Counted from the stretch's first letter, positions 24,866 to 33,363 are shown. The stretch is 64,000 bases of DNA from Streptomyces sp. NBC_00440 (GCF_036014215.1 NZ_CP107921.1:3583001-3647000); one strand, 5' to 3'. Notes: generated by a model from the sequence alone, not told the origin. Program-made: numbers and translations.

Positions 24866-25999
24866 ATGAGCTCCCCCGCACCCGCCCGTGCCGGCATCAG
24901 CATCATCGGCGCCGGACCCGGCGGGCTGACCTGCGCCCGCATCCTCCAGCGGAACGGCATCGCGGTCACCGTCCACGAACGCGACCCGGGCCCCGATGCG
25001 CGCAACCAGGGCGGCACCCTCGACCTGCATGCCGACAACGGCCAGATCGCCCTGCGCGAAGCCGGTCTGCTGGACGAGTTCTTCGAGCTGGCACGCCCCG
25101 AAGGGCAGGAAATGCGCCAGTTGGACCCGGCCGGCGCGATCACGGCCCATGAAGTCCCGGCGCCCGACGAACTCTTCAAGCCGGAAATCGACCGCGGTCA
25201 GCTGCGCGATCTGCTGCTCAACTCCCTGCGGCCGGGAACCGTGCACTGGGGCCGCGCCCTCGACTCGGTCAGCGGCCCCGCCGAAGGGCCACGGCAGTTG
25301 CACTTCGCCGACGGCACGACCATCGAGACCGACCTGGTCATCGGCGCCGACGGCGCCTCCTCCCGGGTACGCCCCGCCGTTCCCGAGTACACCGGGGTGA
25401 GCTTCCTTGAGGCACGGTTCTCCGACGTCGAGAAGCGGCACCCCGAGATCGCCGAACTGGTCGGTCCGGGCGGCGCCCACGCAGCCGACGGCGAGCGAGG
25501 CCTGTTCGCCCAGCGCAACAGCGGAGACCACATCCGCGTCTACATCATCCAGCGCGTCCCGGCCGACTGGATCAGCGCGAGCGGCCTGGCCCCCGACGAC
25601 ACCGACGGCATCCGCGCCGTACTGCTCGACAAGTACGGCCACTGGTCACCGCGCATGCGCCGGATGATCACCGAGAACGACGCCACCTACGTCGACCGCC
25701 CCCTCTTCGCCCTCCCCGTTCCGCACACCTGGGAACACAACCCGACGGTGACCCTGCTCGGCGACGCCGCCCACCTCATGCCGCCGCTCGGCGTCGGGGT
25801 CAACCTCGCCATGCTCGACGCCAGTGAACTCGCCCTCGCCCTCACGAACGCCGCCACCGTGGACGACGCCGTCCGCGCGTACGAGAAGACCATGCTCCCC
25901 CGCTCCATCGAGACGGCCGAGCTCCTCGAACACGGCGCCGAGCACCTGCTGTCCGCCGACATCCCCGACTTCGACAGCGACAACGACGCCCAGCCCTGA
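24866..25999 (+). CDS. FAD-dependent monooxygenase (TetX/PHBH-like)
   Basis: 377 residues from ATG 24866 behind AAAGGA; an upstream ATG lacks a ribosome site. Group A flavin monooxygenase motifs: dinucleotide fold ISIIGAGPGGLTCARILQRN, DG motif VIGADGASSRVR and GD motif LLGDAAHLMPPLGVGVNLAM. ARNQGGTLDLHADNGQIALR is typical of the TetX-like branch. It would hydroxylate an aromatic or polyketide-like substrate with NAD(P)H and O2. Regulation by the divergent TetR is likely. The HAL-like gene follows in the same direction after 154 bp. Confidence 0.92.
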   Translation: MSSPAPARAGISIIGAGPGGLTCARILQRNGIAVTVHERDPGPDARNQGGTLDLHADNGQIALREAGLLDEFFELARPEGQEMRQLDPAGAITAHEVPAPDELFKPEIDRGQLRDLLLNSLRPGTVHWGRALDSVSGPAEGPRQLHFADGTTIETDLVIGADGASSRVRPAVPEYTGVSFLEARFSDVEKRHPEIAELVGPGGAHAADGERGLFAQRNSGDHIRVYIIQRVPADWISASGLAPDDTDGIRAVLLDKYGHWSPRMRRMITENDATYVDRPLFALPVPHTWEHNPTVTLLGDAAHLMPPLGVGVNLAMLDASELALALTNAATVDDAVRAYEKTMLPRSIETAELLEHGAEHLLSADIPDFDSDNDAQP

Positions 26000-26037
26000 G
26001 GGCTTGCAACCACCCTTGCCAAGGTCTAAATAAAATG

Positions 26038-26091
26038 ATTCATTAACCTGGCGAGTGAATGAATGCATACCAAGCACGAGGCGATGCATAC
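26038..26091. promoter_or_regulatory. Inverted and direct repeats upstream of the HAL-like gene
   Basis: ATTCATT (26038-26044) and AATGAAT (26058-26064) form perfect 7-bp arms. ATGCATAC occurs at 26063-26070 and again at 26084-26091, a 21-bp offset or two helical turns. The segment is AT-rich against its surroundings and ends about 60 bp before the ATG, so it probably contains the promoter and operator. Confidence 0.6.
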
Positions 26092-26153
26092 GGCCGTCGA
26101 GCTGACGCAGCCCGCTGCGGACGGTCGCTCCGACCGATCCGAGAGGACCCTCC

Positions 26154-27695
26154 ATGTCTGCCCGCGAGATTGCCGCTGTCACCTTGGGTGAGGAGCCGAT
26201 CACCATCGAGCAGTTCGTCGCGGTCGCCCGCCATGGAGCCCGGGTCGAGTTCGCTGCGACGTACGTCGACCGGGTACGCACGTCACGCGCGCTCGTGGAG
26301 CGCTTCCTGGCCGAGAACCGCCTGGTGTACGGCGTGACCACCGGATTCGGCGACAACGTCACGAAGGTGATCGCCCCGGAGGACGCCGAACAGCTACAGC
26401 GCAACATCGTGCGCTCACACGCCGTTTCGGTCGGCGAACCGCTGCCCGCCGAGATCGTCCGCGCCATCGCGCTGATGGAGCTGGTCGGCCTCGGCGAAGG
26501 CTATTCCGGTATCCGGCTGGAGACCCTGGAACTGATCCGGCGACTGCTCAACGCCGGGGTCACGCCGTACGTCCCCGGCGAGGGCTCCGTCGGCTATCTG
26601 GCCACCGAAGCGCACATGGCGCTGGTGCTGCTGGGCGAGGGGCGGGCCTGGTACGGCGACGAACTGCTGCCCGGGGACGAGGCACTGGCCCGGATCGGGG
26701 AGCAGCCGACCCGGCTCGCCTGCAAGGAAGGGCTTTCGCTCACCAACGGGACGCACTCGGTGACCGCGATCGCCGTCCTGGCCGGCTATGACGCCGGGGT
26801 CGCGGCGGTCACCGCCGATGTCGCGGCGAGTCTGTCGGTGCAGGCACTCAAGGCCACCGTCCGCGCCTTCGACGCCCGCCTGCAGGAGCGCAAGCGCCAC
26901 CCCGAGCAGGCCGCGGTCGCCGAGAACCTGCGGCGACTGACCGAATCCAGCGCGCTCAGCGCCGAGTTCATCGACCACCGGCTCCAGGACAGCCTGGCCC
27001 TGCGCGCCGTTCCGCAGATGCACGGCGGTGCGAAGCGGGCGCTCGCGCAGGCCAGGGAGGTCATCGTCGAGGAACTGCACTCGGTGGGCGACAACCCGGT
27101 CATCCACCCCGAGGGCGAGGACGGGGTGGCACTGATGGGGGCGAACTGCGACAGCACGTACGTCGGCATCCAGGCCGACTCCATGGTGAACGCGATGACG
27201 GTACTGGCCAAGGTGTCCGAGCGCCGCACCGACCGCCTGGTCAACAGCAACTTCAGCGAGCTGCCCGCGTTCCTGACGCCCCGGCCGGGACTCCACAGCG
27301 GCTACATGATCGCGCAGTACACGGCGGCCGCACTGACCATGGAGCTGCGCTCACTGGCGGTGCCCGCGTCGGCGGACACGGTCCCCACCTCGGCCGGCCA
27401 GGAGGACGCGGTCAGCAACGCCTACCTGGCGGCGCTGAAGGCGTACCGAGCGGCGCGCAAGCTCAGCTACGTCATAGCGATCGAGTTGATGTGCGGTGTG
27501 CAAGCACTCGACCTGCTTGCGCCGCTCTCCCCCTCACCCGCCACGGACGCGCTGCGCGCGAAGATCAGGGAAACCGTACCGACCGTCACCGAGGACCGGG
27601 CCTTCCACGCCGACCTGGAACACATCACCGAACTCGTACGCAGCGAGGAAGCGCTGAGGACCGTCGAGGACGTGGTTGGCCCACTGCACCGCTGA
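26154..27695 (+). CDS. HAL/PAL-superfamily protein lacking the MIO tripeptide
   Basis: 513 residues, full length for a histidine ammonia-lyase. Fold landmarks are present: LVYGVTTGFGDNV (Tyr59), LSLTNGTHSVTA, LHSVGDNPVIHPEG and SAGQEDAVSNA. The MIO-forming Ala-Ser-Gly is absent: where the family has GSVGASGDLAPLAH this protein reads GSVGYLATEAH (144-154), three residues shorter. The catalytic Tyr of QDxYSxR is Leu (QDSLALR, 278-284), and the GGNFHG block reads GANCDST. It should fold as a HAL tetramer but cannot make the MIO cofactor, so ordinary ammonia-lyase chemistry is unlikely. Its neighbours are an FAD monooxygenase and a convergent LysR gene. Confidence 0.88.
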   Translation: MSAREIAAVTLGEEPITIEQFVAVARHGARVEFAATYVDRVRTSRALVERFLAENRLVYGVTTGFGDNVTKVIAPEDAEQLQRNIVRSHAVSVGEPLPAEIVRAIALMELVGLGEGYSGIRLETLELIRRLLNAGVTPYVPGEGSVGYLATEAHMALVLLGEGRAWYGDELLPGDEALARIGEQPTRLACKEGLSLTNGTHSVTAIAVLAGYDAGVAAVTADVAASLSVQALKATVRAFDARLQERKRHPEQAAVAENLRRLTESSALSAEFIDHRLQDSLALRAVPQMHGGAKRALAQAREVIVEELHSVGDNPVIHPEGEDGVALMGANCDSTYVGIQADSMVNAMTVLAKVSERRTDRLVNSNFSELPAFLTPRPGLHSGYMIAQYTAAALTMELRSLAVPASADTVPTSAGQEDAVSNAYLAALKAYRAARKLSYVIAIELMCGVQALDLLAPLSPSPATDALRAKIRETVPTVTEDRAFHADLEHITELVRSEEALRTVEDVVGPLHR

Positions 27696-27830
27696 CGACT
27701 CCAACTGGCTCCGGGCGCACGATCGTTCACAAGTCGGGCCCTGAACTACACGGCCTGCCCGCCTCCAGTTCATCGAGCCGACGGTTGAAACCAAGCGCGG
27801 CGAGGCCGGCACCGTCTGACAACTCCTGGC

Positions 27831-28640
27831 TCAGGCGCGCCGCAGCGCCGCCGTGGCGATCTCCTGGAAGTCGCGCAGCAGCTTGTCCCGCCGGTCCTCG
27901 CGGGCGGCCAGGCACGTCTCGAATCCTGGGGCGTCCGTGACCGGGAGGTGAGTGAGGTCCGGTCGGGAGTACGAGCGCGCGACGCTCAGCGGGACGAGTG
28001 CGATGCCGTGCCCGGAGGCGATCAGCTCGAATTTCTCCTCCAGTGACGACGTCCGCCGCTTCGGTGCGTCGAGCATCCGCTCGTCGGCGAGGTCCGCCAA
28101 GGTGAGTTCGTCACGGCTCGCCAGCAGGTGCTCGACGGGCATACAGGCGACCCTGGGGTCACGGCCGATGGAGAGGGTGCGCAGCCCGGATTCATCGAAC
28201 GGCCGCCGCAGGTACCCGACTTGGGCGCGGCCGTCCCGGAGTGGTGCGTCCGGTTCCCACCAGCGCACCGGGACAACGTCGGTCTCGACCTGCGGGTAGC
28301 GCGCCGTGAACGCCCTGATCGCATCCGACACATGCAGTCCCGGGGCAAAGGCGACCACGAGCCGCTGGACGCCCAGGCCGACGTCGTGCACGCGTCGCAC
28401 CGTTGTCGCGACGGCCGCAAGGATCCCCTGCGCCTCCTCGTAGAGCTGCTTCCCCGCAGCAGTCAGCTCCACGCTGCGGGTGGTCCGCGCGAGCAGGTCG
28501 CACCCCAACTCCTGCTCCAGCGACTTGACTTGGCGGCTCAGAACCGGCTGGGTGATGTAGAGCTGTTCCGCCGCCCGGCCGAAGTGACGCTGCTCGGCCA
28601 CCGCGACGAAGTAGCGGAGCTTGCGCAGATCGAGATCCAT
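27831..28640 (-). CDS. LysR-family regulator
   Basis: 269 residues, slightly shorter than the usual 290-310. The winged helix is at the N-terminus (LRKLRYFVAVAEQRHFGRAA, EQLYITQPVLSRQVKSLEQE) and the co-inducer domain follows (LVVAFAPGLHVSDAIRAF, HGIALVPLSVA). It is divergent from the NmrA/SDR operon at 28708 and shares a 67-bp spacer with a perfect palindrome, so it likely controls that operon. Confidence 0.94.
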   Translation of the reverse strand: MDLDLRKLRYFVAVAEQRHFGRAAEQLYITQPVLSRQVKSLEQELGCDLLARTTRSVELTAAGKQLYEEAQGILAAVATTVRRVHDVGLGVQRLVVAFAPGLHVSDAIRAFTARYPQVETDVVPVRWWEPDAPLRDGRAQVGYLRRPFDESGLRTLSIGRDPRVACMPVEHLLASRDELTLADLADERMLDAPKRRTSSLEEKFELIASGHGIALVPLSVARSYSRPDLTHLPVTDAPGFETCLAAREDRRDKLLRDFQEIATAALRRA

Positions 28641-28653
28641 GCCGTCAAGGTAT

Positions 28654-28674
28654 CAATACCCAGGAAGGGTATTG
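28654..28674. promoter_or_regulatory. LysR-type operator palindrome
   Basis: CAATACCC-AGGAA-GGGTATTG: perfect 8-bp arms, 5-bp spacer, in the divergent LysR/NmrA intergenic region. It contains the T-N11-A pattern expected of LysR sites. Confidence 0.8.
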
Positions 28675-28707
28675 GACGGCCGACCGGTCGGCGCCGAGAC
28701 TCGACGC

Positions 28708-29604
28708 ATGATCGTCATCACCACTCCCACCGGCCAGATCGGCAGCCGGCTGCTGGACATCCTGCTCGACGAGGCCCCCGCCCACGGCGAAGAGCTGCGC
28801 GTCATCGTGCGCGACCCCGGAAGGCTCCCCGCAGCGGCCCGCGCCCGCGTCGACGTCATCACCGGCTCCCACGACGACGCCGAGGTCGTCGACCGGGCCT
28901 TCACCGGCGCGGACGCCGTCTTCTGGCTCGTTCCGTCGAACGCAGCGGCACCGAGCCTGGACGCCTTGTACTCCGGGTTCACCCGCGCCGCGGCTGAGGC
29001 GTTCAGGACCCACGGCGTACGACACGTCGTCGGCGTCTCGGCGCTCGGCCGCGGGACCCCGGCCGCCGGCCGCGCCGGGCACGTGACGGCGTCGCTGGCC
29101 ATGGACGACCTCATCGCGCGTACGGGCGTGGCCTACCGGGCGCTCGCGAACCCGTCCTTCATGGACAACCTGCTGCGGCAGGCGGCATCGATCCGTGACC
29201 ACGGCGTGTTCACCGACACCGTCACCGCCGACCGCAGAGCGCCGGCGGCCGCCACCCGCGATATCGCCGCGGCCGCCGCCGGCCTGCTGCTCGACCGCTC
29301 GTGGACGGGGACGGGAGAGGTCCCGGTGCTGGGCCCCGAGGACCTGTCGGCGGACGACATGGCACGGATCATGTCCGACGCGCTCGGCCGCCCGGTCCGC
29401 TACGAGCGGCAGTCGCTGGACGACTTCCGCGCCACGCTCACCGGACACGGCATCGGCGACGCGATCGCCGCCGGCTACGTGGACATGGCGCGGGCCAAGG
29501 ACGACGGCCTCGACGACGGCGTACGGCGCAGCCCCGCGACCGCGAGCCCGACCACCTTCCGCACCTGGTGCGAAGAGGTCCTGAAGCCGGTGGTGCAGGC
29601 ATGA
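28708..29604 (+). CDS. NAD(P)-binding NmrA-like protein
   Basis: 298 residues from ATG 28708; upstream codons overlap the LysR operator. An atypical SDR: MIVITTPTGQIGSRLLDILL has the NmrA-type TPTGxIG nucleotide-binding loop. GADAVFWLVPSNAAAPSLDA, HVVGVSALGRGTPAAG and RALANPSFMDNLLRQA follow the NmrA/NAD-sensor family. It may be a redox sensor or a reductase. Its stop overlaps the next start as ATGA, so it forms an operon with the SDR. Confidence 0.88.
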   Translation: MIVITTPTGQIGSRLLDILLDEAPAHGEELRVIVRDPGRLPAAARARVDVITGSHDDAEVVDRAFTGADAVFWLVPSNAAAPSLDALYSGFTRAAAEAFRTHGVRHVVGVSALGRGTPAAGRAGHVTASLAMDDLIARTGVAYRALANPSFMDNLLRQAASIRDHGVFTDTVTADRRAPAAATRDIAAAAAGLLLDRSWTGTGEVPVLGPEDLSADDMARIMSDALGRPVRYERQSLDDFRATLTGHGIGDAIAAGYVDMARAKDDGLDDGVRRSPATASPTTFRTWCEEVLKPVVQA

Positions 29605-30290
29605 GCGCAAAGACCGCTCTCATCGTCGGGGCGTCCCGCACCCTCGGGCTCGCCCTCGCCGCCGAGTACACGCGCCGCGGCTGGGACGTCATCGGAACCG
29701 TACGGGGCGAAAGCCGTACCGGTCTGCACGAGCTGGCCGAGAAGTCCGGGGGCAGCGTCACGGTCGAGTCCCTGGACATGACGCGTCCGGAGCAGATCAC
29801 CGCGCTGCGCGACCGCTTGGCCGGACGCACCCTCGACCTGTTGTTCGTCAACGCCGGCATCACACGGGGCAACATTCCGGTCGGAGACGTCCCGGAGGAG
29901 ATGTTCGTCGAGGTCATGGTCACGAACGCGCTCGGCCCGATGCGCGTGGTCGAGTCCTTGCGCTCGCTGGTCGCGCCGACGGGCACGATCGGCGTCATGT
30001 CCTCGCGCCAGGGCAGCATCGGTCTGAACACCAAGGGCGGCCAGGATGTCTACCGGGCCAGCAAGTCGGCTCTGAACCAGCTGATGCGCAGCTACGCCGC
30101 CCGGTACGCCGAAGCCGCGCACACCCTCCTGCTGATCTGCCCCGGGCACGTCCGCACCGATCTCGGCGGCCCGGACGCACCGCTGAGCATCGACCAGTCC
30201 ATCCCGGGCGTGGTGGACACGATCGACCGCCACAGCGGCGAGCCGGGCCTGCAATACCTCAACCACCAGAACCAGCCGGTGCCCTGGTAG
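29601..30290 (+). CDS. Short-chain dehydrogenase/reductase
   Basis: 229 residues from ATG 29601, overlapping the upstream stop. Classical SDR marks: nucleotide-binding loop LIVGASRTLGLALAAEY, the NAG motif LFVNAGI, catalytic Ser in MSSRQGS and YxxxK as VYRASKSALNQL. PGHVRTDLGG closes the active site. It is a compact cytoplasmic oxidoreductase, probably working with the NmrA protein under LysR control. Substrate is unknown. Confidence 0.92.
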   Translation: MSAKTALIVGASRTLGLALAAEYTRRGWDVIGTVRGESRTGLHELAEKSGGSVTVESLDMTRPEQITALRDRLAGRTLDLLFVNAGITRGNIPVGDVPEEMFVEVMVTNALGPMRVVESLRSLVAPTGTIGVMSSRQGSIGLNTKGGQDVYRASKSALNQLMRSYAARYAEAAHTLLLICPGHVRTDLGGPDAPLSIDQSIPGVVDTIDRHSGEPGLQYLNHQNQPVPW

Positions 30291-30407
30291 GGAGCAGCCG
30301 GGCCGATATGCCGGCCAGGAGATGCCCCCGGGCGGGCGCCCCGGGCGGTGGGGCCGGGGTGCCCGGCGGGACGAGCACGGCGCCGCGCCGGAGACGGCCG
30401 GCCCGTA

Positions 30408-31004
30408 TCACCGCAGTTGGCTGAATGCCTGGTCGGCGTCGGCTGCGGCCTCGGGGTGGACGTCGTGCGCGGTTCGGCCGTCGGCGATCTTCTGCCAGTT
30501 GGTCCGGGCGAGCACCCGTTGGACCGCGAGTACCTGGGCGGCTCGCAGGCGTGCCTGGATGCCTTCACCGAGGGCGTCCGCCAGTGCCTCCTCGTCCTCC
30601 AGCTGGTACTGCGTGAGCCGTCCCGCCAGGCTCGGTGTGGTGAACACCAGCCGGTGGAACGACACCACCTCGGGGTGGTCGTTGAGGCCGGTGACGGGGT
30701 CGTACTGATCGAGGCCGGCCCGGAAGTGCCGGTGCAGCGCCGTCACCGGCTTGGTGCCGGACCTGCGGTCACGTACGACGCGTGCCGCCTCACCCTTGTG
30801 GTCCGCAAACCGGTGCAGCACCAGGTCTTCCTTGGTGGGGAAGTACCGGAAGAGAGTCGGCTTGGAGATGTCGGCCGCCGCGGCGACGTCGTTGACCGAG
30901 ACGCGGTCGAAGCCGCGCTCCAGGAACAGCGCGACGGCCGCGTCGCCGATGGCGTCGCGCGTCCGTTCCTTCTTGCGGGCCCGCAGTCCCGTCGGCTCGC
31001 TCAT
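30408..31004 (-). CDS. TetR-family regulator
   Basis: 198 residues. The DNA-binding domain reads RARKKERTRDAIGDAAVALF, ERGFDRVSVNDVAAAADISK and PTLFRYFPTKEDLVLHR; the C-terminal domain is helical and ends DADQAFSQLR. It is divergent from the NmrA-like gene at 31067 across a 62-bp AT-richer spacer with two ACCGAGT direct repeats, and should regulate it and itself. Confidence 0.93.
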   Translation of the reverse strand: MSEPTGLRARKKERTRDAIGDAAVALFLERGFDRVSVNDVAAAADISKPTLFRYFPTKEDLVLHRFADHKGEAARVVRDRRSGTKPVTALHRHFRAGLDQYDPVTGLNDHPEVVSFHRLVFTTPSLAGRLTQYQLEDEEALADALGEGIQARLRAAQVLAVQRVLARTNWQKIADGRTAHDVHPEAAADADQAFSQLR

Positions 31005-31025
31005 CGGACCACCGTAACATTTGTG

Positions 31026-31049
31026 ACCGAGTTGCTTTTTTAACCGAGT
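31026..31049. promoter_or_regulatory. Direct repeat ACCGAGT in the TetR/NmrA spacer
   Basis: ACCGAGT occurs at 31026-31032 and 31043-31049, flanking a T-rich tract in the 62-bp divergent spacer. The related words GTAACATTT and GTAACGTTT also flank it. A plausible TetR operator with half-sites, but not a perfect palindrome. Confidence 0.45.
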
Positions 31050-31066
31050 AACGTTTCCATGGCGGC

Positions 31067-31945
31067 ATGCATCAGACAGACATCCCTCCCGCGCTCGTCA
31101 CCGGGGCGACAGGCCGGATCGGCCGGGTCGTCATCGACCAACTCCTCGACGCGGGCGTGCCGGTCCGCGCCCTCACCCATCGCTCCGAGGCGGCGGCGAC
31201 GCTGCCGGCGGAGGTCGAGGTCTTCACCGGTGACCTCACCGTGCCCGAGTCGCTCGACCCGGCGCTGAAGGGCGCCGGTGCGGTCTTCCTCGTGTGGACC
31301 GCGCCGCCTCGGACCGCCGCGGCAGTCGTCGAGCGGCTGGCAGCCCACGTACGGCGGGTCGTCTTCCTCTCCTCCCCGCACCGGACGCCGCACCCCTTCT
31401 TCCAGCAGCCCAATCCCATGGCGGAGCTGCACGCCGACATCGAACGGCTCATCACGGCCACCGGACTTGAGTCGACGATCATCCGGCCGGGGATGCTCGC
31501 GTCGAACTCGCTGGCCTGGTGGGGGCCGGCGATCCGGGCCGGCGAGGTCGTCCGGTGGCCTTACGGCGCTGCCGAGACGGCACCGGTCGACGACCGCGAT
31601 GTCGCAGCTGTCGCGGCACGGACGCTCTCTCAGGACGGATACGCCGGAGGCGACTACGTCCTTACGGGCCCCGAGTCGCTGACCCAGGCCGCGCAGGTGG
31701 GCGTCATCGGTGACGCCCTGGGGCGCCGGATCGCCTTCGAGGAGATGACGCCGGACGAGTTCCGGAACCTGTCGGAGGGCACGGCGCCCGGCTCGGTCAT
31801 CGACATGCTGCTCGCCGCGTGGAGCGCGGCGGTCGGACAGCCCGCGTACGTCACCACGACGGTGGCCGACATCCTCGGGGCGGCGCCGCGAACGTTTCAC
31901 CAGTGGGCCACCGACCACGCCACCGCGCTCACGGAGGGTTCCTGA
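31067..31945 (+). CDS. NmrA-like NAD(P)-binding protein
   Basis: 292 residues. The N-terminal Rossmann loop is ALVTGATGRIGRVVIDQLLD; GAGAVFLVWTAPPRTAAAVV, RRVVFLSSPHRTPHPFF and STIIRPGMLASNSLAWW follow the NmrA/HSCARG family of atypical SDRs that often bind NADPH without catalysis. It is divergent from a TetR gene, one of several such pairs here. Whether it is an enzyme or a redox sensor is open. Confidence 0.9.
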   Translation: MHQTDIPPALVTGATGRIGRVVIDQLLDAGVPVRALTHRSEAAATLPAEVEVFTGDLTVPESLDPALKGAGAVFLVWTAPPRTAAAVVERLAAHVRRVVFLSSPHRTPHPFFQQPNPMAELHADIERLITATGLESTIIRPGMLASNSLAWWGPAIRAGEVVRWPYGAAETAPVDDRDVAAVAARTLSQDGYAGGDYVLTGPESLTQAAQVGVIGDALGRRIAFEEMTPDEFRNLSEGTAPGSVIDMLLAAWSAAVGQPAYVTTTVADILGAAPRTFHQWATDHATALTEGS

Positions 31946-31956
31946 CCTGGCCGAAC

Positions 31957-32154
31957 TCAGTGGTCGGATGCGTCGCGGTGGGAGACGACCGCATCAGGAC
32001 CGGGCGTCATAATCGTCTCGTGGCCATTCTCGGCGCGCACCCGGTAGGGCGGTGCCCCGTCCGGGCCGAGCACCTCCACGATCTCCACTACATGGTCCTG
32101 CCGGCCCACGACCCGGCCGTGGACGACAAGTCGGTCGCCCTTACTGGCGTGCAT
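31957..32154 (-). CDS. DUF1918 family protein
   Basis: 65 residues. The whole protein is a small SH3-like beta barrel: MHASKGDRLVVHGRVVGRQD, HVVEIVEVLGPDGAPPYRVR and ENGHETIMTPGPDAVVSH, matching DUF1918. AAGGAG lies 6 nt before the ATG. Function is unknown. It ends 11 bp from the stop of the NmrA-like gene. Confidence 0.92.
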   Translation of the reverse strand: MHASKGDRLVVHGRVVGRQDHVVEIVEVLGPDGAPPYRVRAENGHETIMTPGPDAVVSHRDASDH

Positions 32155-32347
32155 ATCGGCTCCTTAGTGACAGACATGGGGCTCAGCCCCGCGCAGACCA
32201 ATGATAACCGTGAGCGACCAGACCACGACTGCGCGTAAGTTTCCGGCTACCGCTCCATACGGCTTCATGCCGCCACCACGACGGGGACACCATCCAGCTC
32301 GTGTTCGTCGCGCACCAGGTACGTCATGTCACGTGCGGTGCGCGCCC

Positions 32348-33262
32348 TCAGTCTTCGCAGGCGGTGCGCGGCTGGTCGGTGACACGGTCGGCGACCGTAC
32401 GCAGTTCGTCCGCGTACGTGGCCCAGACGTCGCCCGCGAGGAAGTGTCCGGCGCCTGGCACGATGCGCAGGCGGGCGCCGGGGACGGCAGCGGCGATGTC
32501 GCGTGCGGCCGATACGCGGAGCAGCGGGTCCCGCGATCCGTGCAGTACCAGGGTCGGCGCCGTGATCCTGGCGAGCGGGCCGCCGTGCCACTTCGCGCCG
32601 ACCTGGCGGCTCTGCGCCTTCTGGTCGCGGAAGCCGGCGATCTGATGCGCGGCCTCCTTGTCCACGAACTCGCGCACATCGGACTCGTCGATGCGCCGGC
32701 CGGGCGCGGCCAGGATGCGGGCGACGGCCACGGCCAGGGCCATGTCGCCCTGCGGGGTCTCGGGGTAGTGCAGCCTGGCGAAACGGACCAGGGGCGCCAA
32801 GCGCACGTAGCGCAGCACGCTCAGCCCCTTCACATCGCTGGGCACCGCCGAGGAGGTGGCGAGCGTCCGCACGCGTTCTGGATGGCGGATCGCGACGCGC
32901 TGCGCCACCAGCCCGCCCATGGAGTGGCCGAAGAGGTGGGCGCGTTCCCAGCCGAGCGCGTCGAGAACGGCGACCGCGTCGTCGGCCAGGTCCTCACCAC
33001 TGTAGGCCGGGGGCGTGGGGCGCAGCAGAGCTGCTAGCGGCGGGCCGACCCGCCGGGCGGGCAGATGCGTGGACTGACCGGCGTCGCGCTGGTCGTAGGC
33101 CACGACATGGAAGCCGCGGTGCACCAGTTCGTCCACCAGCCCGTCCGGCCACCAGAACCGCGAGGTCCCCAGCCCCATCACCAGCAGCAGCGGGTCGCCG
33201 CCCGCGCCGCCGAGGTCTTCGAAAGCGATCCGGATTCCGTCGTTGTACGCGAAGCGCGGCAT
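32348..33262 (-). CDS. Alpha/beta-fold hydrolase
   Basis: 304 residues from ATG 33262 (GAGGGAG upstream). The triad is visible: nucleophile elbow LFGHSMGGLVAQRVA, acid in LVLHGSRDPLLRV and His in IVPGAGHFLAGDVW. The oxyanion strand LLLVMGLGTSRFWWPDGLVD precedes YDQRDAGQSTHLP. It resembles small-molecule esterases, lactonases and anthracycline-methylesterase-like enzymes. It is divergent from a TetR regulator with a perfect 11-bp palindrome between them. Confidence 0.92.
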   Translation of the reverse strand: MPRFAYNDGIRIAFEDLGGAGGDPLLLVMGLGTSRFWWPDGLVDELVHRGFHVVAYDQRDAGQSTHLPARRVGPPLAALLRPTPPAYSGEDLADDAVAVLDALGWERAHLFGHSMGGLVAQRVAIRHPERVRTLATSSAVPSDVKGLSVLRYVRLAPLVRFARLHYPETPQGDMALAVAVARILAAPGRRIDESDVREFVDKEAAHQIAGFRDQKAQSRQVGAKWHGGPLARITAPTLVLHGSRDPLLRVSAARDIAAAVPGARLRIVPGAGHFLAGDVWATYADELRTVADRVTDQPRTACED

Positions 33263-33275
33263 GGCGACTCCCTCT

Positions 33276-33315
33276 CGTCGGTTGCGTACGTCGTGGCGTA
33301 CGTCGGTTGCGTACG
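33276..33315. repeat. 15-bp direct repeat in the hydrolase leader
   Basis: CGTCGGTTGCGTACG at 33276-33290 and 33301-33315, a 25-bp period, just upstream of the hydrolase start on the minus strand. It may be part of the regulatory region. Confidence 0.7.
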
Positions 33316-33330
33316 CCGTTCGCTTCGCGG

Positions 33331-33363
33331 ACGGTGTTCGCAAACAGCGTTCGCGAACACCGT
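33331..33363. promoter_or_regulatory. TetR operator: 11-bp perfect inverted repeat
   Basis: ACGGTGTTCGC (33331-33341) and GCGAACACCGT (33353-33363) around an 11-bp spacer that itself contains another GTTCGC word. It lies midway between the divergent hydrolase and TetR genes. Confidence 0.82.

Noticed and set aside
32164..32268. A 34-codon minus-strand frame between the hydrolase and DUF1918 genes (MKPYGAVAGNLRAVVVWSLT)
   Set aside because: Its stop overlaps the DUF1918 ribosome site and it has no family or ribosome site of its own; coding cannot be supported.
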